A DNA stretch of 64,000 nt from JANXQG01 sp963719885 (GTDB lineage Bacteria; Planctomycetota; Planctomycetia; Pirellulales; Thermoguttaceae), in assembly GCA_963719885.1 (NCBI GenBank), contig CAVRDP010000024.1:222464-286463 (forward strand), written 5' to 3'. This document shows positions 22,291 through 31,087 of this stretch, piece after piece; positions within the stretch are counted from its first letter, which is position 1; every line of letters begins with the position of its first letter. The notes under the pieces are model-generated. The model searched no databases and was not told the DNA's origin. It saw only the letters and a list, made by a program, of their open reading frames with translations. A program made the position numbers and the translations under genes.

Positions 22291-23114
22291 GCGTAATCGT
22301 CGATTCCCGCGTTGCAGCCCAGGGTCACGGTCGGCGCCTGGCCCAGGGAGTTCAAGGATACAGATTGCGTGTTCGAGAAGACGATCGCGCTAATGCTCGG
22401 CTTGGTGGAGCTGGTAGTGCTCGGCTGGCCACCCACGACAATGTTGTTGTAGCTGTTCGAGCCGCTGAGGAACAGGTACGTGGCGTAGTACTCGCCGGGG
22501 TTATAGCTGTTGTTGAGGTTCGTGTTGAGCTGCAAGGCCGCACTTCCGCCAGCCCCGCAAGTCAGATTGCTGGTGATCTGCGCGCCGAAGTCGTCAAAGT
22601 TGTTGCTGTTGGAGAGATCCAGGGTGATGTTGCCGTTGTCCAGGTACAGCGGGCCTCCGCCGAGCGTATATTGGCTTTTCTCGGCCAGGGTATGCAAGTT
22701 TTGGTTCTCGCCGAAGAAGAGCTGCTGGGCCGTGATGCCGGCCGGATCGAGGGTAATGGGGGTGGCCGGGCCATAGTAGCTGAACTGGTCGATGCCGGCC
22801 CCCATATTGGCCCCGCCGGTGCCGCTGGTCGTGGAATACCCGATGTAGGCGACGCTCGTGGTGCTGTTCACCCACGCGCCCGGGGTACCGGTCACCTGGT
22901 TGCCGCCCGAGCCGTTAGGGATCAAGGAACCATTCGGAATCCAACTGGTCGAGTCGCTGGTCGTATAACCAGGCGAAGAAGGCAATGCGAACCAGTTACC
23001 CACGCCGCCCTGCCAATAGTAGTTCGTTTGCGCAGCGGCCGTCGAAGCGAGGGCTGCCAAGCAGACAATCGTAGCCAGCGCGGTACCGCCGCGCGTCATC
23101 AAACCGTTTTTCAT
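22290..23114 (-). CDS. Large PATR/dockerin-like/PEP-CTERM protein, N-terminal segment
   Basis: The start ATG at 23114 has AGGGAG about nine bases upstream. The signal peptide (MKNGLMTRGGTALATIVCLA to TAAAQ) is followed at once by NYYWQGGVGNWFALPSSPGY, the opening of a PATR passenger domain, with LYLDNGNITLDLSNSNNFDD further on. Together the five segments make one gene of about 1,790 residues with four single-base breaks. There is no separate enzymatic domain, so the role is probably structural. The C-terminus marks it as an exosortase substrate. Confidence 0.8.
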
Positions 23115-23718
23115 CGTAACCGCTCCCTAAAATTGAATTGAACGAGTGCAGGGCCGAAAACCGATTTCCGTCCCCGGCATGGGGACGAACTGGGAAGTGC
23201 ATCCTCCGATGGATTTCGCTCTTTCCATGAACGTCCGCCAGATCCATACAAGTAACATCTGCCAAACTTCCGCAGCCGGGCCGCGCAGAACGGAGAGACG
23301 CCGTCTACTCCGCACGGTGGCCGAAATAAGCACCCGGCGTCTCCGCGTCTCGAACGCGGGTGGCTGCCGTCAACGTCTCGGGCGCTGGCGCTGCCTCGTG
23401 ATGGGGTTGGATTTGATGGAAAACGAATTCGTAAGGGATCAAGCTACCACAGGTTCGCTAGAGGAATGTGAAACGGTTGTTTATTTCCTGTCAAAATTCG
23501 GTTAATTCCGAATTTCCTCGCTCCCCACCGCTGGCGATGAAGACGCGGGGCCTTGATCGGGCAACGATCCCGTGAAGCTAGGTGTGAATTTAGCCGAGAA
23601 CGGTTAGGGGAGTGTGAAGCCACCATGAAATCTCTGTGAGAAATTGGCAAAATCGAGGATTCGTGCAAAGAATTTTTCGCTTGAGCGTGGCCGGCAAAGC
23701 GCTGACCGGGGTCAGCGA
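23115..23718. other. Divergence-free gap between PATR gene and lipoprotein gene
   Basis: About 600 bases without a supported gene. It includes the upstream region of the minus-strand gene starting at 23114. The part 23440-23660 is richer in A and T than its surroundings and is the likeliest place for a promoter, but no -35/-10 pair could be fixed. A plus-strand frame of 119 codons at 23146-23505 shows no family resemblance and no ribosome binding site. Confidence 0.4.
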
Positions 23719-23829
23719 GGGTGGCATGCCTAAGCGGCGTAGCCGCGCAGGCATGTTCCCCCGCTCTACAACATGCCTGCGCGGCCGACCATGAGTACAT
23801 GGTGCCCGAGCCGCTTAGGCATGCCACCC
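23719..23829. repeat. Nested palindrome, second copy of the dispersed element
   Basis: The outer arms 23719-23738 and 23810-23829 are exact complements over 20 bp, ending in the same GGGTGGCATGCC as the element at 92-264. The inner arms 23742-23757 and 23770-23785 pair over 16 bp. Between the arms on the right lies a small hairpin, ACCATG AGTA CATGGT. The 22 bases 23786-23807 recur exactly in reverse orientation at 63268-63289. Confidence 0.8.
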
Positions 23830-23851
23830 AGTCGGGGTCAGCGGGAGGCGA

Positions 23852-24367
23852 TTATTGCGTCGTCAGGTCGAAGTTCGCTTCGTTGTCGCCCGCTTTGACC
23901 TCAAACCTCAGCGTGGTTTGCTGGTTGTACTTGGCGGGAACGGTTTCGCTTTTCAGATCGCGGCTTTTCTGCGCGCTGACGCGGACGGAATTTGGCCCGA
24001 TGCCGGCGCCTTTGACATCCCCCAGGTACGTCAATTCGTATTGGCCATTGGCGTCGGTGCTGGCGAAGGATTCGCGGCCCTTAACTTTGGGTTGGAAGGC
24101 GATCAGGGCCTTGGCCAGCGGCTGGCCGTCCATCGTCACCCGGCCGTGTACGCGGCCCAGCGTGGGACGGTCGCCGCCGCCGCAACCGGCGAGCCCGAGC
24201 AGGCCCATGCCGCAGAGGGTGGCCATGGCCAGCCGCCGCAGCGACGCCCGGGCCAGAAACGGCGCGTTGGGGAAGAGCGGCTGTGCGGAGGCGAGCGGCC
24301 CCCTGGAGGCGGGTGACGTGGACGCGGAAGGCAACAGGCGAGCAACGTGCTGAGAGATGAGGCACAT
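23852..24367 (-). CDS. Small lipoprotein with carboxypeptidase-regulatory-like fold
   Basis: The lipobox LLGLAGC and a following GGGDRP mark a lipoprotein. The mature part VHGRVTMDGQPLAKALIAFQ ... YELTYLGDVKGAGIGPNSV is the small beta-sandwich typical of planctomycete proteins that are encoded directly after a DUF1559 gene. It ends 171 residues after the ATG at 24367, which has a weak AGGA before it. A later ATG at 24226 would leave only 14 residues before the cysteine and no positive charge, so I keep the longer start. It lies 23 bases after the DUF1559 gene on the same strand and is probably cotranscribed. Exact role unknown. Confidence 0.75.
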   Translation of the reverse strand: MCLISQHVARLLPSASTSPASRGPLASAQPLFPNAPFLARASLRRLAMATLCGMGLLGLAGCGGGDRPTLGRVHGRVTMDGQPLAKALIAFQPKVKGRESFASTDANGQYELTYLGDVKGAGIGPNSVRVSAQKSRDLKSETVPAKYNQQTTLRFEVKAGDNEANFDLTTQ

Positions 24368-24390
24368 GAGAGGGAGATCCTAGGATTAGG

Positions 24391-25455
24391 TCACTGGTCC
24401 GTGAACTGAGCCATGACACCATCGGCCATGCTGCCCAAATAGGCATAGGTCTGGGAATTGATGTTTTCATTGATGAAGTGAACGGAGCCGTCCACGTCGC
24501 CGAAATTGGCGCCGGCGGGATGCTGGCTGCCGGCGTCCTCGAAGAACTGGTTGTTGAAGCCGCCCGGTTGTCCGGTGTCGGTGCCTTCGCCGTGCACCGC
24601 GCAGTCGAAGAGCGTGGAAAGGCCGGCCAAGGCCCAGCCGTCGCTGCTGTTCAAACAGGGTTGGTAGTACTCTGCATCTTGGCCCGGAGGGACGGACCCT
24701 GGAGGATGGAGCCGCTGCAACTCGCCGATCATGATGGTATGCGAGGTGCCGTCGGTGACTTGGCTGAAGGTGGTTCTGCTATTGGGAAAGAAGACACCGA
24801 TCTTCAGCGGCACGTCCGGCTGGTCTTGTGCCAGGTAAGGCACGATATACCTGGCTGCGCAGATCTGATGGGTACGTGGCGGACCAGATGCCGGCTCATT
24901 CGGGTCCAGCACGTTATCCCAAAAATTCACGCGGCCGACACACCCGCCGTAGTCGGTGCCGCCGGTCTTCCAGCCCTGGAACATGATTGTCGAGTCGGCC
25001 GGGAGCATGCCGTTTCGCCGCGAGGGGCAATAAAACTCCTTGATGTCCGTCTGGGCCAGGAGCTTGTTGGTCATGACGCTATGGGTAAAATTCCAGTGGT
25101 CGTAGACCTCGGAGTGGTCCATGAAGGGGAGGATGTAGAGCATCCAACTCGCGCCGCTATAGCCGGGATTATTCGCGTTCACGCCCGCTTCGGACCAGGG
25201 GTCGTACATATTGGAAAGGCAATCCTTGACGTAACTGTTTTTCAAATTGAGTCCCGGGGGCAGGTAACCCTTGGCACTAACGTGGCAGTTCAGGGCGAGC
25301 CCGATCTGGTGCAAATTGTTCATGCACGTCGCCCGCCGTCCTGCCTCGCGGGCCGAATTGATCGCCGGCAACAACAGGCCGACGAGCATGCCGATGATGG
25401 CGATGACCACCAGCAATTCAACGAGCGTAAAACCGTCTTTTCCCTGCCTTTTCAT
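24391..25455 (-). CDS. DUF1559 family, type II pseudopilin-like N-terminus
   Basis: The N-terminus KDGFTLVELLVVIAIIGMLV is a type IV pilin/pseudopilin methylation motif with its hydrophobic helix, and is followed by LLPAINSAREAGRRATCMNN, the mark of the DUF1559 family greatly expanded in planctomycetes. The C-terminal part has GANFGDVDGSVHFINENINS, which is also typical (H-X9-DG type signature). Length is about 354 residues, as usual. I choose the ATG at 25455, because GAGGAGG lies eight bases upstream; the frame itself is open to 25482. Its partner is the lipoprotein that follows. Confidence 0.9.
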   Translation of the reverse strand: MKRQGKDGFTLVELLVVIAIIGMLVGLLLPAINSAREAGRRATCMNNLHQIGLALNCHVSAKGYLPPGLNLKNSYVKDCLSNMYDPWSEAGVNANNPGYSGASWMLYILPFMDHSEVYDHWNFTHSVMTNKLLAQTDIKEFYCPSRRNGMLPADSTIMFQGWKTGGTDYGGCVGRVNFWDNVLDPNEPASGPPRTHQICAARYIVPYLAQDQPDVPLKIGVFFPNSRTTFSQVTDGTSHTIMIGELQRLHPPGSVPPGQDAEYYQPCLNSSDGWALAGLSTLFDCAVHGEGTDTGQPGGFNNQFFEDAGSQHPAGANFGDVDGSVHFINENINSQTYAYLGSMADGVMAQFTDQ

Positions 25456-25741
25456 CTTCTCGACCTCCTCTTCAGCCTGCACCTTGACTTCCCGTCTGCA
25501 ATCGTAAAGGAATCCAATTTAAATCAGGGATATTAGCGAATGGTGAGCGAATCGCTAGATTTCCATTAGCTCTCGATTAAAAAATGTTTTGGCCATAAAT
25601 CCTGGGAAATCTGGAGCGTTCAGGAAATTTATGCGGCCAACCAGCGCGAGGAGTGACAGGCAGCGCTCGATGGGGTATTACGCGAATAGCTATTTGTTGC
25701 CAATGCGCTACCTGGGGCGGCGAGAAGGCGGCGCTCGCAAT

Positions 25742-25768
25742 TGTTAGGCAGGTAACTAATTCCTAACA
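25742..25768. promoter_or_regulatory. Possible operator upstream of the exosortase locus
   Basis: TGTTAGG and CCTAACA (25742-25748 and 25762-25768) form a 7-bp inverted repeat with a 13-nt spacer, the size of a regulator-dimer site. It lies ~115 bases upstream of the first possible start of the exosortase gene and ~290 bases from the divergent DUF1559 gene. The gap 25483-25858 is AT-rich and holds no gene. Assignment as an operator is inference only. Confidence 0.3.
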
Positions 25769-25858
25769 CATTTCTAGCGTGGAAAGTGCTTCGATCTTGC
25801 GCAAGCTGTGTTATGATGGGACCAAGCGAGATGCCTCGAGGGATCTCGTCGTTTCCGT

Positions 25859-26852
25859 TTGATGAGCAAGGACTGGTTCCCACGAGTGCTTCGCCCCGAT
25901 GGCGCAAGTGAGGAGGGCGGAGTCTGCGCCAAGACAACGTACGGTAGGACGAGGGCATTGCCAGTGAAGCAAACACAACAAGAATCCGCAAGTCGTAAAT
26001 CCGGCTCGATCACGCTGGCGGCAGGAGCGCTATTGACGGCGATCATCCTAGGAACTTACTGGTCCGCCATGGCTGGCCTGGCCCAGCGATGGTACGGCGA
26101 TTCTGACTACACCTACGGTTTTTTGGTGCCGATCTTTGCCGGAGTGCTGCTCTGGTACCGGCGCGAAATGCTTGCGGGAGGGGAATTCAAGGGAAGCCCT
26201 TGGGGACTGCTGTTCCTGGCAACCGCGGGCGCGATGCGGATTGTTTCGGCGTACAACTTTTACGATCTGCCGGATCCGGCCTCTTTGATTCCGTGCCTGG
26301 CGGGCATAACGCTCTTTGTAGGGGGTTGGAAGGCGATGCAGTGGGCTTGGCCCGCCATCGTGTTTCTGGTCTTCATGATTCCGCTGCCCGGTTTTCTGGC
26401 GGATCTGATGGGCACTCCGTTGCGGGAATTGGCGACCGCCTGCAGCACGTTCGTCATCCAAACGCTCGGCATTCCCGCAGTCGCGGATGGAAACGTGATT
26501 TTGCTGGCGGATTCGCAGGTGGGAGTGGCCGAGGCCTGCAACGGTCTGCGGAACATGATGATGTTCCTGGCGATATGCGTCGGTTTCGTGCTGATCAGCC
26601 GGCGGACGGCAATCGAAAAGGCGATCATCGTCGTCAGTGCCGCCGGGCTGGCCTTGGCGGCGAACGTGGTGCGGATTGCGGCAACGGCGATCCTGCAGCA
26701 GGTGGGCAGCCATCAGGTGGCAGCGGCACGTCTACCACGAACTGGCCGGCGCGTTCATGATCCCGCTGGCCGTGGTTTTTCTGTGGTTGGAACTGCTTTA
26801 CCTGGATCGTGTTTTCGTGCCTGGAACGGCCAGCGAAGCGGAAATGACATGA
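25859..26852 (+). CDS. Exosortase (membrane transpeptidase for PEP-CTERM proteins)
   Basis: This polytopic membrane protein has the exosortase marks: the cysteine motif GVAEACNGLRNMMMF near residue 224, the arginine motif LAANVVRIAATAILQ near residue 267, and the histidine motif VYHELAGAFMIPLAVVF. The last lies in another frame, because a single base has been lost near 26720. With that corrected the protein ends at 26852 after FVPGTASEAEMT. The first ATG, 25859, has no ribosome binding site. A GTG at 25964, after GAGGG and just before the first helices, is a good alternative and would remove a 35-residue tail of odd composition. It presumably cleaves PEP-CTERM proteins such as those encoded at 730-3840 and 5640-23114. 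The subfamily is not certain (planctomycete XrtU is one possibility). Confidence 0.88.
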
Positions 26853-26962
26853 ATCGCGCTGTGCTGTCCTGCCATCGTGTCGGTAGCGAAATCGTGGATC
26901 GGCAACTCCTGGATCGGACGGCCTTGTTTTCCCTTTCGGATAGCTTGCGAGCGGCGATATGA
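26849..26962 (+). CDS. Possible 37-residue protein coupled on both sides
   Basis: The frame begins with an ATG that overlaps the exosortase stop (ATGA at 26849-26852) and ends with a stop that overlaps the next start (ATGA at 26959-26962). The predicted protein, MNRAVLSCHRVGSEIVDRQL plus 17 more residues, has no known motif and one cysteine. The only evidence is the geometry. Alternatively the space is plain untranslated sequence. Confidence 0.35.
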   Translation: MNRAVLSCHRVGSEIVDRQLLDRTALFSLSDSLRAAI

Positions 26963-29310
26963 GCGGCGAGACAGAACGAGTTCCTGAAGAAGTTCGACCG
27001 ACAGGCAACGAACTCACCCTGGTTGCCCCAGGTGGAACAGCACTGGGCGGTCTTGGTCAAGAGGGCGTTGCCGGTCCGGCGGCCGGCGACGAGCCGGCGC
27101 GGAGGACGGGCAAGGGGATCGCCGTTTACCTGCACGCCTTCCGTCGGTATTGGCCGCTGGCAAGCGTCCTCGGGCTTTTCTGCGGGGTGACGGCCGCAGT
27201 CGCCGCCTGGCTTCTCACAAGCGACCAGTTTACAGCCCTGTCGGTGTTGCGGATTTTCACCAGCGAAAAGCAACTCGTTTTCCAGGCCGCCAGCCAGGCG
27301 GGGCCCAATGACTTCGACATTTACAAGGGGACGCAAAAGGAATTGCTCACCAACGACGTTGTCCTGATTGCGGCCCTGCGCAAGCCCGAGGTATCGAGTC
27401 AGGCCGTCTTGCAGAAGGAGGACGATCCCGTTCGCTGGATGGCGCGGAACCTGCGCGTCGAGTTGCCTCTGAACTCGGAGATCATGCGGGTCAGCTTGAC
27501 CACATCCCAGCCCGACGAAGCGGCTCTCTTGGTCGGGGCGGTCGTGGACGCCTATATGAACGAGGTTGTGGATGCCGAACGGCACCGGAAACAGGAGCGG
27601 CTGAACGATCTGGATCGCCTGTACACGGAAAAAGAAGGGGAAATGCGGACCCGCCGGACCGAGTTCAAGCAATTGGCCGAGCAACTGGGAACGGGCGACA
27701 CCGGCGCGCTGGCCCTGAAGCAGCAGATCGCCATGCAGCAATACGCCGAGGCCAGAAATGATCTTTCCCGACTGCGTTACGAATTGCAGCGGGCGGAGGA
27801 TGACCTGGAAGCCAAGCAGGCCTGGGTCAAGGTGTTGGAAGCTGCCCCCACGCCAAACGCGGATCTCTCGACGGCGACCGATTCAATGTTGATTCGGTTG
27901 TCGGATCAAATCGAGGAGATTGACGACCGATTGGCTACGATTCGCGAGAAACTCCAGGAACCGGCGTTCTTGAAGGTTTCAGCGGACTACCGGCAGATGA
28001 AGAAGGTTCTTTTGGAGAAGGCGGCGAAGCGGGAAAAAGAACTCAACGCGAGGTTTCAAACGGCGACGAAGCTGAATCCCGAGATCGTCGCACTCAAGTC
28101 CCGCATCGAGATCCTTAAGGTCCAAGAGAAGGCAGGGGCCAAAGATCTGGAACAACAACGTCTCAAGGCCGAACGGTTCGGCAACTCGTCGATCGACGTG
28201 GAAATGATGCGCAGTGAACTACAGTATCTCGACAAGGTCCTTTCGCCGATCGCCGACGAGCGGGAAAAACTCAAGGTCGAACTCCGCTCGACCCCGCGGA
28301 TCACCGTGTTTCAGAAGGCCGAGCCGCCCAAGACGGCCGACAGCAGGGCCCGCCTGCGGAATGCAGCTTTGGGGGGCCTGGGTGGCCTCTTGGTCGCAAT
28401 CTTTCTGGTCTTGTCGTGGGATGTCCGCAAGCAGCGGATCAATTCGCTGGCCGATCTCTCGCGGGGGCTCGGGCTGACCGTGGTCGGGACCGTTCCTCGG
28501 CTGCCGCAGGCAAAGGGCCGCGCCGGTCGCCCCGGCAAGGATCGCCCCGGCAAGGATCGCCCCGGCAACGGTCGCGACAAATGGCAGAATGCCTTGGAGC
28601 ACGCGATCGATTCCATCGCCGCAAGACTGTTCCTGCGAAAAGACGCGGGCGCGGACGGCGTGCGCGTGGTGATGGTTTCCAGCGCGACTGCGGGAGAGGG
28701 AAAAACCGCGCTCGCCGTCGAGTTGGCCAAGCGACTCGCCCGCTCGGGAAAGAAGACTCTCTTGGTGGATTACGATTTGCGGCGGCCATCGATCCATCGG
28801 ATCTTTGACGTGCCCCGCGGCCCGGGGGTCGGCGAGTGTCTATCGCAGATTCGAGGCGAGTGTCTGCAGAAGCGCTGCGACTTTTGCCCGCTCGTGCGCC
28901 CCACCGATGCCGAGAACCTGGCCATCATCACGGCAGGGGAGGCGATTCTGGAATCGCTCGCTCCCTTGGCCAACGGCGCCACCACGTCGTTCTTCGAGAA
29001 GGCCCGCGCCGCGTTCGCCTGCATCGTCGTCGACGGCAGCCCGATCCTTCCCGTGGTCGATGGGCTGCTGGTGAGCCAGCACGCCGATACGGTGGTGCTT
29101 TCCGTTTGCCGTGATACCAGCCAGGGGCCAAACGTCCTTCGCGCCTGCGAGAAGCTCGCCGCGTTCGGATCGCGGAAGCACGTTGTGGTCCTCAACGGCA
29201 GCCAAGAAGAAGTGGGGGGCGATTATCAAGACCACGCGATGAAAACCCCCGTGGAAACAGTCGCGCCGACTGAGGCTGACAAGACTACTGATCCGCGCAA
29301 GCCGAAATAG
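26959..29310 (+). CDS. Wzz/GumC-type chain-length copolymerase fused to BY-kinase
   Basis: An N-terminal membrane helix (about residues 67-85) is followed by a periplasmic Wzz domain with long coiled coils (190-460), a second helix (LGGLGGLLVAIFLVLSW), a short linker and a cytoplasmic bacterial tyrosine kinase. The kinase has Walker A SSATAGEGKTALA (~574), Walker A' LLVDYDLRRPS (~600) and Walker B CIVVDGSP (~688). The linker carries a threefold repeat, PGKDR-PGKDR-PGNGR, coded by a short DNA repeat at about 28530-28575. The usual tyrosine cluster at the C-terminus is absent; only one tyrosine (GGDYQD) is there. It would set chain length for the polysaccharide made by this locus. Start overlaps the preceding stop (ATGA). 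Confidence 0.9.
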   Translation: MSGETERVPEEVRPTGNELTLVAPGGTALGGLGQEGVAGPAAGDEPARRTGKGIAVYLHAFRRYWPLASVLGLFCGVTAAVAAWLLTSDQFTALSVLRIFTSEKQLVFQAASQAGPNDFDIYKGTQKELLTNDVVLIAALRKPEVSSQAVLQKEDDPVRWMARNLRVELPLNSEIMRVSLTTSQPDEAALLVGAVVDAYMNEVVDAERHRKQERLNDLDRLYTEKEGEMRTRRTEFKQLAEQLGTGDTGALALKQQIAMQQYAEARNDLSRLRYELQRAEDDLEAKQAWVKVLEAAPTPNADLSTATDSMLIRLSDQIEEIDDRLATIREKLQEPAFLKVSADYRQMKKVLLEKAAKREKELNARFQTATKLNPEIVALKSRIEILKVQEKAGAKDLEQQRLKAERFGNSSIDVEMMRSELQYLDKVLSPIADEREKLKVELRSTPRITVFQKAEPPKTADSRARLRNAALGGLGGLLVAIFLVLSWDVRKQRINSLADLSRGLGLTVVGTVPRLPQAKGRAGRPGKDRPGKDRPGNGRDKWQNALEHAIDSIAARLFLRKDAGADGVRVVMVSSATAGEGKTALAVELAKRLARSGKKTLLVDYDLRRPSIHRIFDVPRGPGVGECLSQIRGECLQKRCDFCPLVRPTDAENLAIITAGEAILESLAPLANGATTSFFEKARAAFACIVVDGSPILPVVDGLLVSQHADTVVLSVCRDTSQGPNVLRACEKLAAFGSRKHVVVLNGSQEEVGGDYQDHAMKTPVETVAPTEADKTTDPRKPK

Positions 29311-29368
29311 CGGCAGCCCGCTGGAGACGGCCAAGGCTGCCAAGACGCAGGGGTCGGGAAGTGACAGT

Positions 29369-29416
29369 GCGTGGACTTGGCAAGGCGTGGATTTGGCGGT
29401 GTGTGGATTTGGCAAG
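29369..29416 (+). repeat. Three 16-bp direct repeats between genes
   Basis: GCGTGGACTTGGCAAG, GCGTGGATTTGGCGGT and GTGTGGATTTGGCAAG follow each other without a gap in the 149-base space between the kinase and priming-transferase genes. The function, if any, is unknown. A GGGAGA ribosome binding site for the next gene follows at about 29444-29449. Confidence 0.7.
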
Positions 29417-29459
29417 GATTGTTGCGTTCGCTAAGAACCGGTAAGGGAGATACCAGACC

Positions 29460-31001
29460 ATGATTACGACGGCAGTCGCAAGTTTTGTGTTGGCATGCGT
29501 GTTCAGTTCGGCCTTCACGGCATTGGCAATCCGACTTTCGCCCCGGATAGGCCTGGTGGATCGTCCCGATCAGCAGCGAAAGCTGCAGGCGCATCCGGTC
29601 CCGCTGGGCGGAGGGGCCGCGGTTTTCCTGGCGACGGTCGCCGTGCTGGGAGCGTTGATCTACCGCGGCGGTCCGTGGCGAATGCAGGTCAACGAGAACT
29701 GGATGAATCTGCTCGGCGCGAGTATCGCTTGCACTTGGATCGTGGCCTTGGGACTGTTGGACGATCGCTTCGGTCTGCGGGGCCGGCAGAAGCTGGCGGG
29801 CCAGGTCGTGGCCGCAGGGATGTTGATCGCCAGCGGTGTGCTGATCCGGGGAATAGGGCTTTTCGGCATGGAAATCGACTTAGGCCTGCTGGCGGTTCCC
29901 GTCACCGTGCTCTGGCTCACCGGCGCAATCAACGCGCTCAACCTGTTGGATGGGATGGACGGGATGGCGACCGTCATCGGTCTGATCCTCAGCCTGGCGA
30001 TCTGCGCGTTGGCCTTGCTGACCGGCCACGCGGCGGTGGCCGTCGTGGCGCTGGTGTTCGCGGGGGCCTTGCTTGGATTTTTGCCCTTCAATCTCTCGCC
30101 GGCGAAGATCTATCTGGGCGACGCGGGCAGCATGCTGATCGGGATCGTGGTGGGATGCCTTTCCATTCGGGCGACAGTCAAGGGGGCGGGCACCGTACTG
30201 TTGGCCGCTCCGCTGGCGGTGATGACGATCCCCATGCTCGACTCCTTCGCGGCCATCCTCCGGCGGCGGCTGGCGGGGCAAAGCATTTATGCCGCCGATC
30301 GCGGCCATCTGCACCATCGGCTCCTGGCCCACTTCGGCAACAAGTACACCGTCCTCGTCTGCGTGGCCATCTGCTCCGCCATAACCTGCGGATTCGCCCT
30401 GGTGAGCACCGCGACCAAGAGCGACAGCGTGGCCTTGGTGGCCTCTCTGGCGGTGGTCGCCACCCTGGCCGTCACCGGGTGGTTCGGGCGGGGAGAGTTC
30501 GTGTTGCTTTTCTCGCGGCTTTGGCGTTCCACCCGGTCCCTCGTGAATCGGTCCGATGCGCGCGACGCCCCGGCCCACGAGAGCACGGCACGCATCCAAG
30601 GTTCGCGAAAATGGGAGACTTTGTGGGCAACCCTCACGGAGTCGGCCGACAAACTGGGCTTGACGATGATCCATCTGCACGTCAACGCCCCGGCGATCCA
30701 GGAGGCCTATAGCGGCTCTTGGGAGAGTCCCGTTCCGCATGAGCCGGAGAGTCTTTGGGAAATGAGATTGCCGCTGCTGGTGGCCGGCCACGCGGTCGGT
30801 TTCCTGGAGATCGGCGGAGAAAACGACGGTCATTCCAATACCGTGACCATCGACCTTGTGCAGGACATCCTGGAACCGTTCGAGCTGCGCCTCAATGCCT
30901 TTGCGGAAAAGGCCATCGTGTCCACTGTGGGAGAGCGTCGCAGGACCAAGAAGCTGGAATCGCACCGCCGTAGTCGCCTCCGCACAAGCGCCGGAGATTA
31001 A
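29460..31001 (+). CDS. WecA/MraY-family polyprenyl-phosphate sugar-1-phosphate transferase
   Basis: This membrane enzyme has about ten helices and would load the first sugar phosphate onto undecaprenyl phosphate. The family motifs are visible: VALGLLDDRFGLRGRQKLAG, NALNLLDGMDGMAT (the catalytic aspartates), YLGDAGSMLIG and the HLHHRLL loop. After the last helix (about residue 345) there is a soluble extension of 160 residues (TLTESADKLGLTMIHLHVNA; LPLLVAGHAVGFLEIGGEND) that most WecA proteins lack. It stands second in the locus, as expected for a priming enzyme. RBS GGGAGA about ten bases upstream. Confidence 0.92.
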   Translation: MITTAVASFVLACVFSSAFTALAIRLSPRIGLVDRPDQQRKLQAHPVPLGGGAAVFLATVAVLGALIYRGGPWRMQVNENWMNLLGASIACTWIVALGLLDDRFGLRGRQKLAGQVVAAGMLIASGVLIRGIGLFGMEIDLGLLAVPVTVLWLTGAINALNLLDGMDGMATVIGLILSLAICALALLTGHAAVAVVALVFAGALLGFLPFNLSPAKIYLGDAGSMLIGIVVGCLSIRATVKGAGTVLLAAPLAVMTIPMLDSFAAILRRRLAGQSIYAADRGHLHHRLLAHFGNKYTVLVCVAICSAITCGFALVSTATKSDSVALVASLAVVATLAVTGWFGRGEFVLLFSRLWRSTRSLVNRSDARDAPAHESTARIQGSRKWETLWATLTESADKLGLTMIHLHVNAPAIQEAYSGSWESPVPHEPESLWEMRLPLLVAGHAVGFLEIGGENDGHSNTVTIDLVQDILEPFELRLNAFAEKAIVSTVGERRRTKKLESHRRSRLRTSAGD

Positions 31002-31030
31002 GTCGCCGGAGATTAGGCGTCTCCGGCGAC
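31002..31030 (+). other. Perfect 11-bp hairpin right after the WecA-like gene
   Basis: GTCGCCGGAGA (31002-31012) and TCTCCGGCGAC (31020-31030) pair completely around a 7-nt loop, beginning one base after the TAA stop. The upstream GCGCCGGAGATTA makes a partial extra copy of the left arm. No T-run follows and the operon seems to continue. An mRNA-stabilising or partial terminator structure is likelier than a full terminator. Confidence 0.6.
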
Positions 31031-31087
31031 GCTTCCGGAAGAGTGTTTGTCGTTCACTGCCAGGATTGCTGAAAGGATTATTGCCCC

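Noticed and set aside
23146..23505. 119-codon plus-strand frame in the gap before the DUF1559 pair
   Set aside because: No start signal, no motif, odd composition; treated as intergenic.
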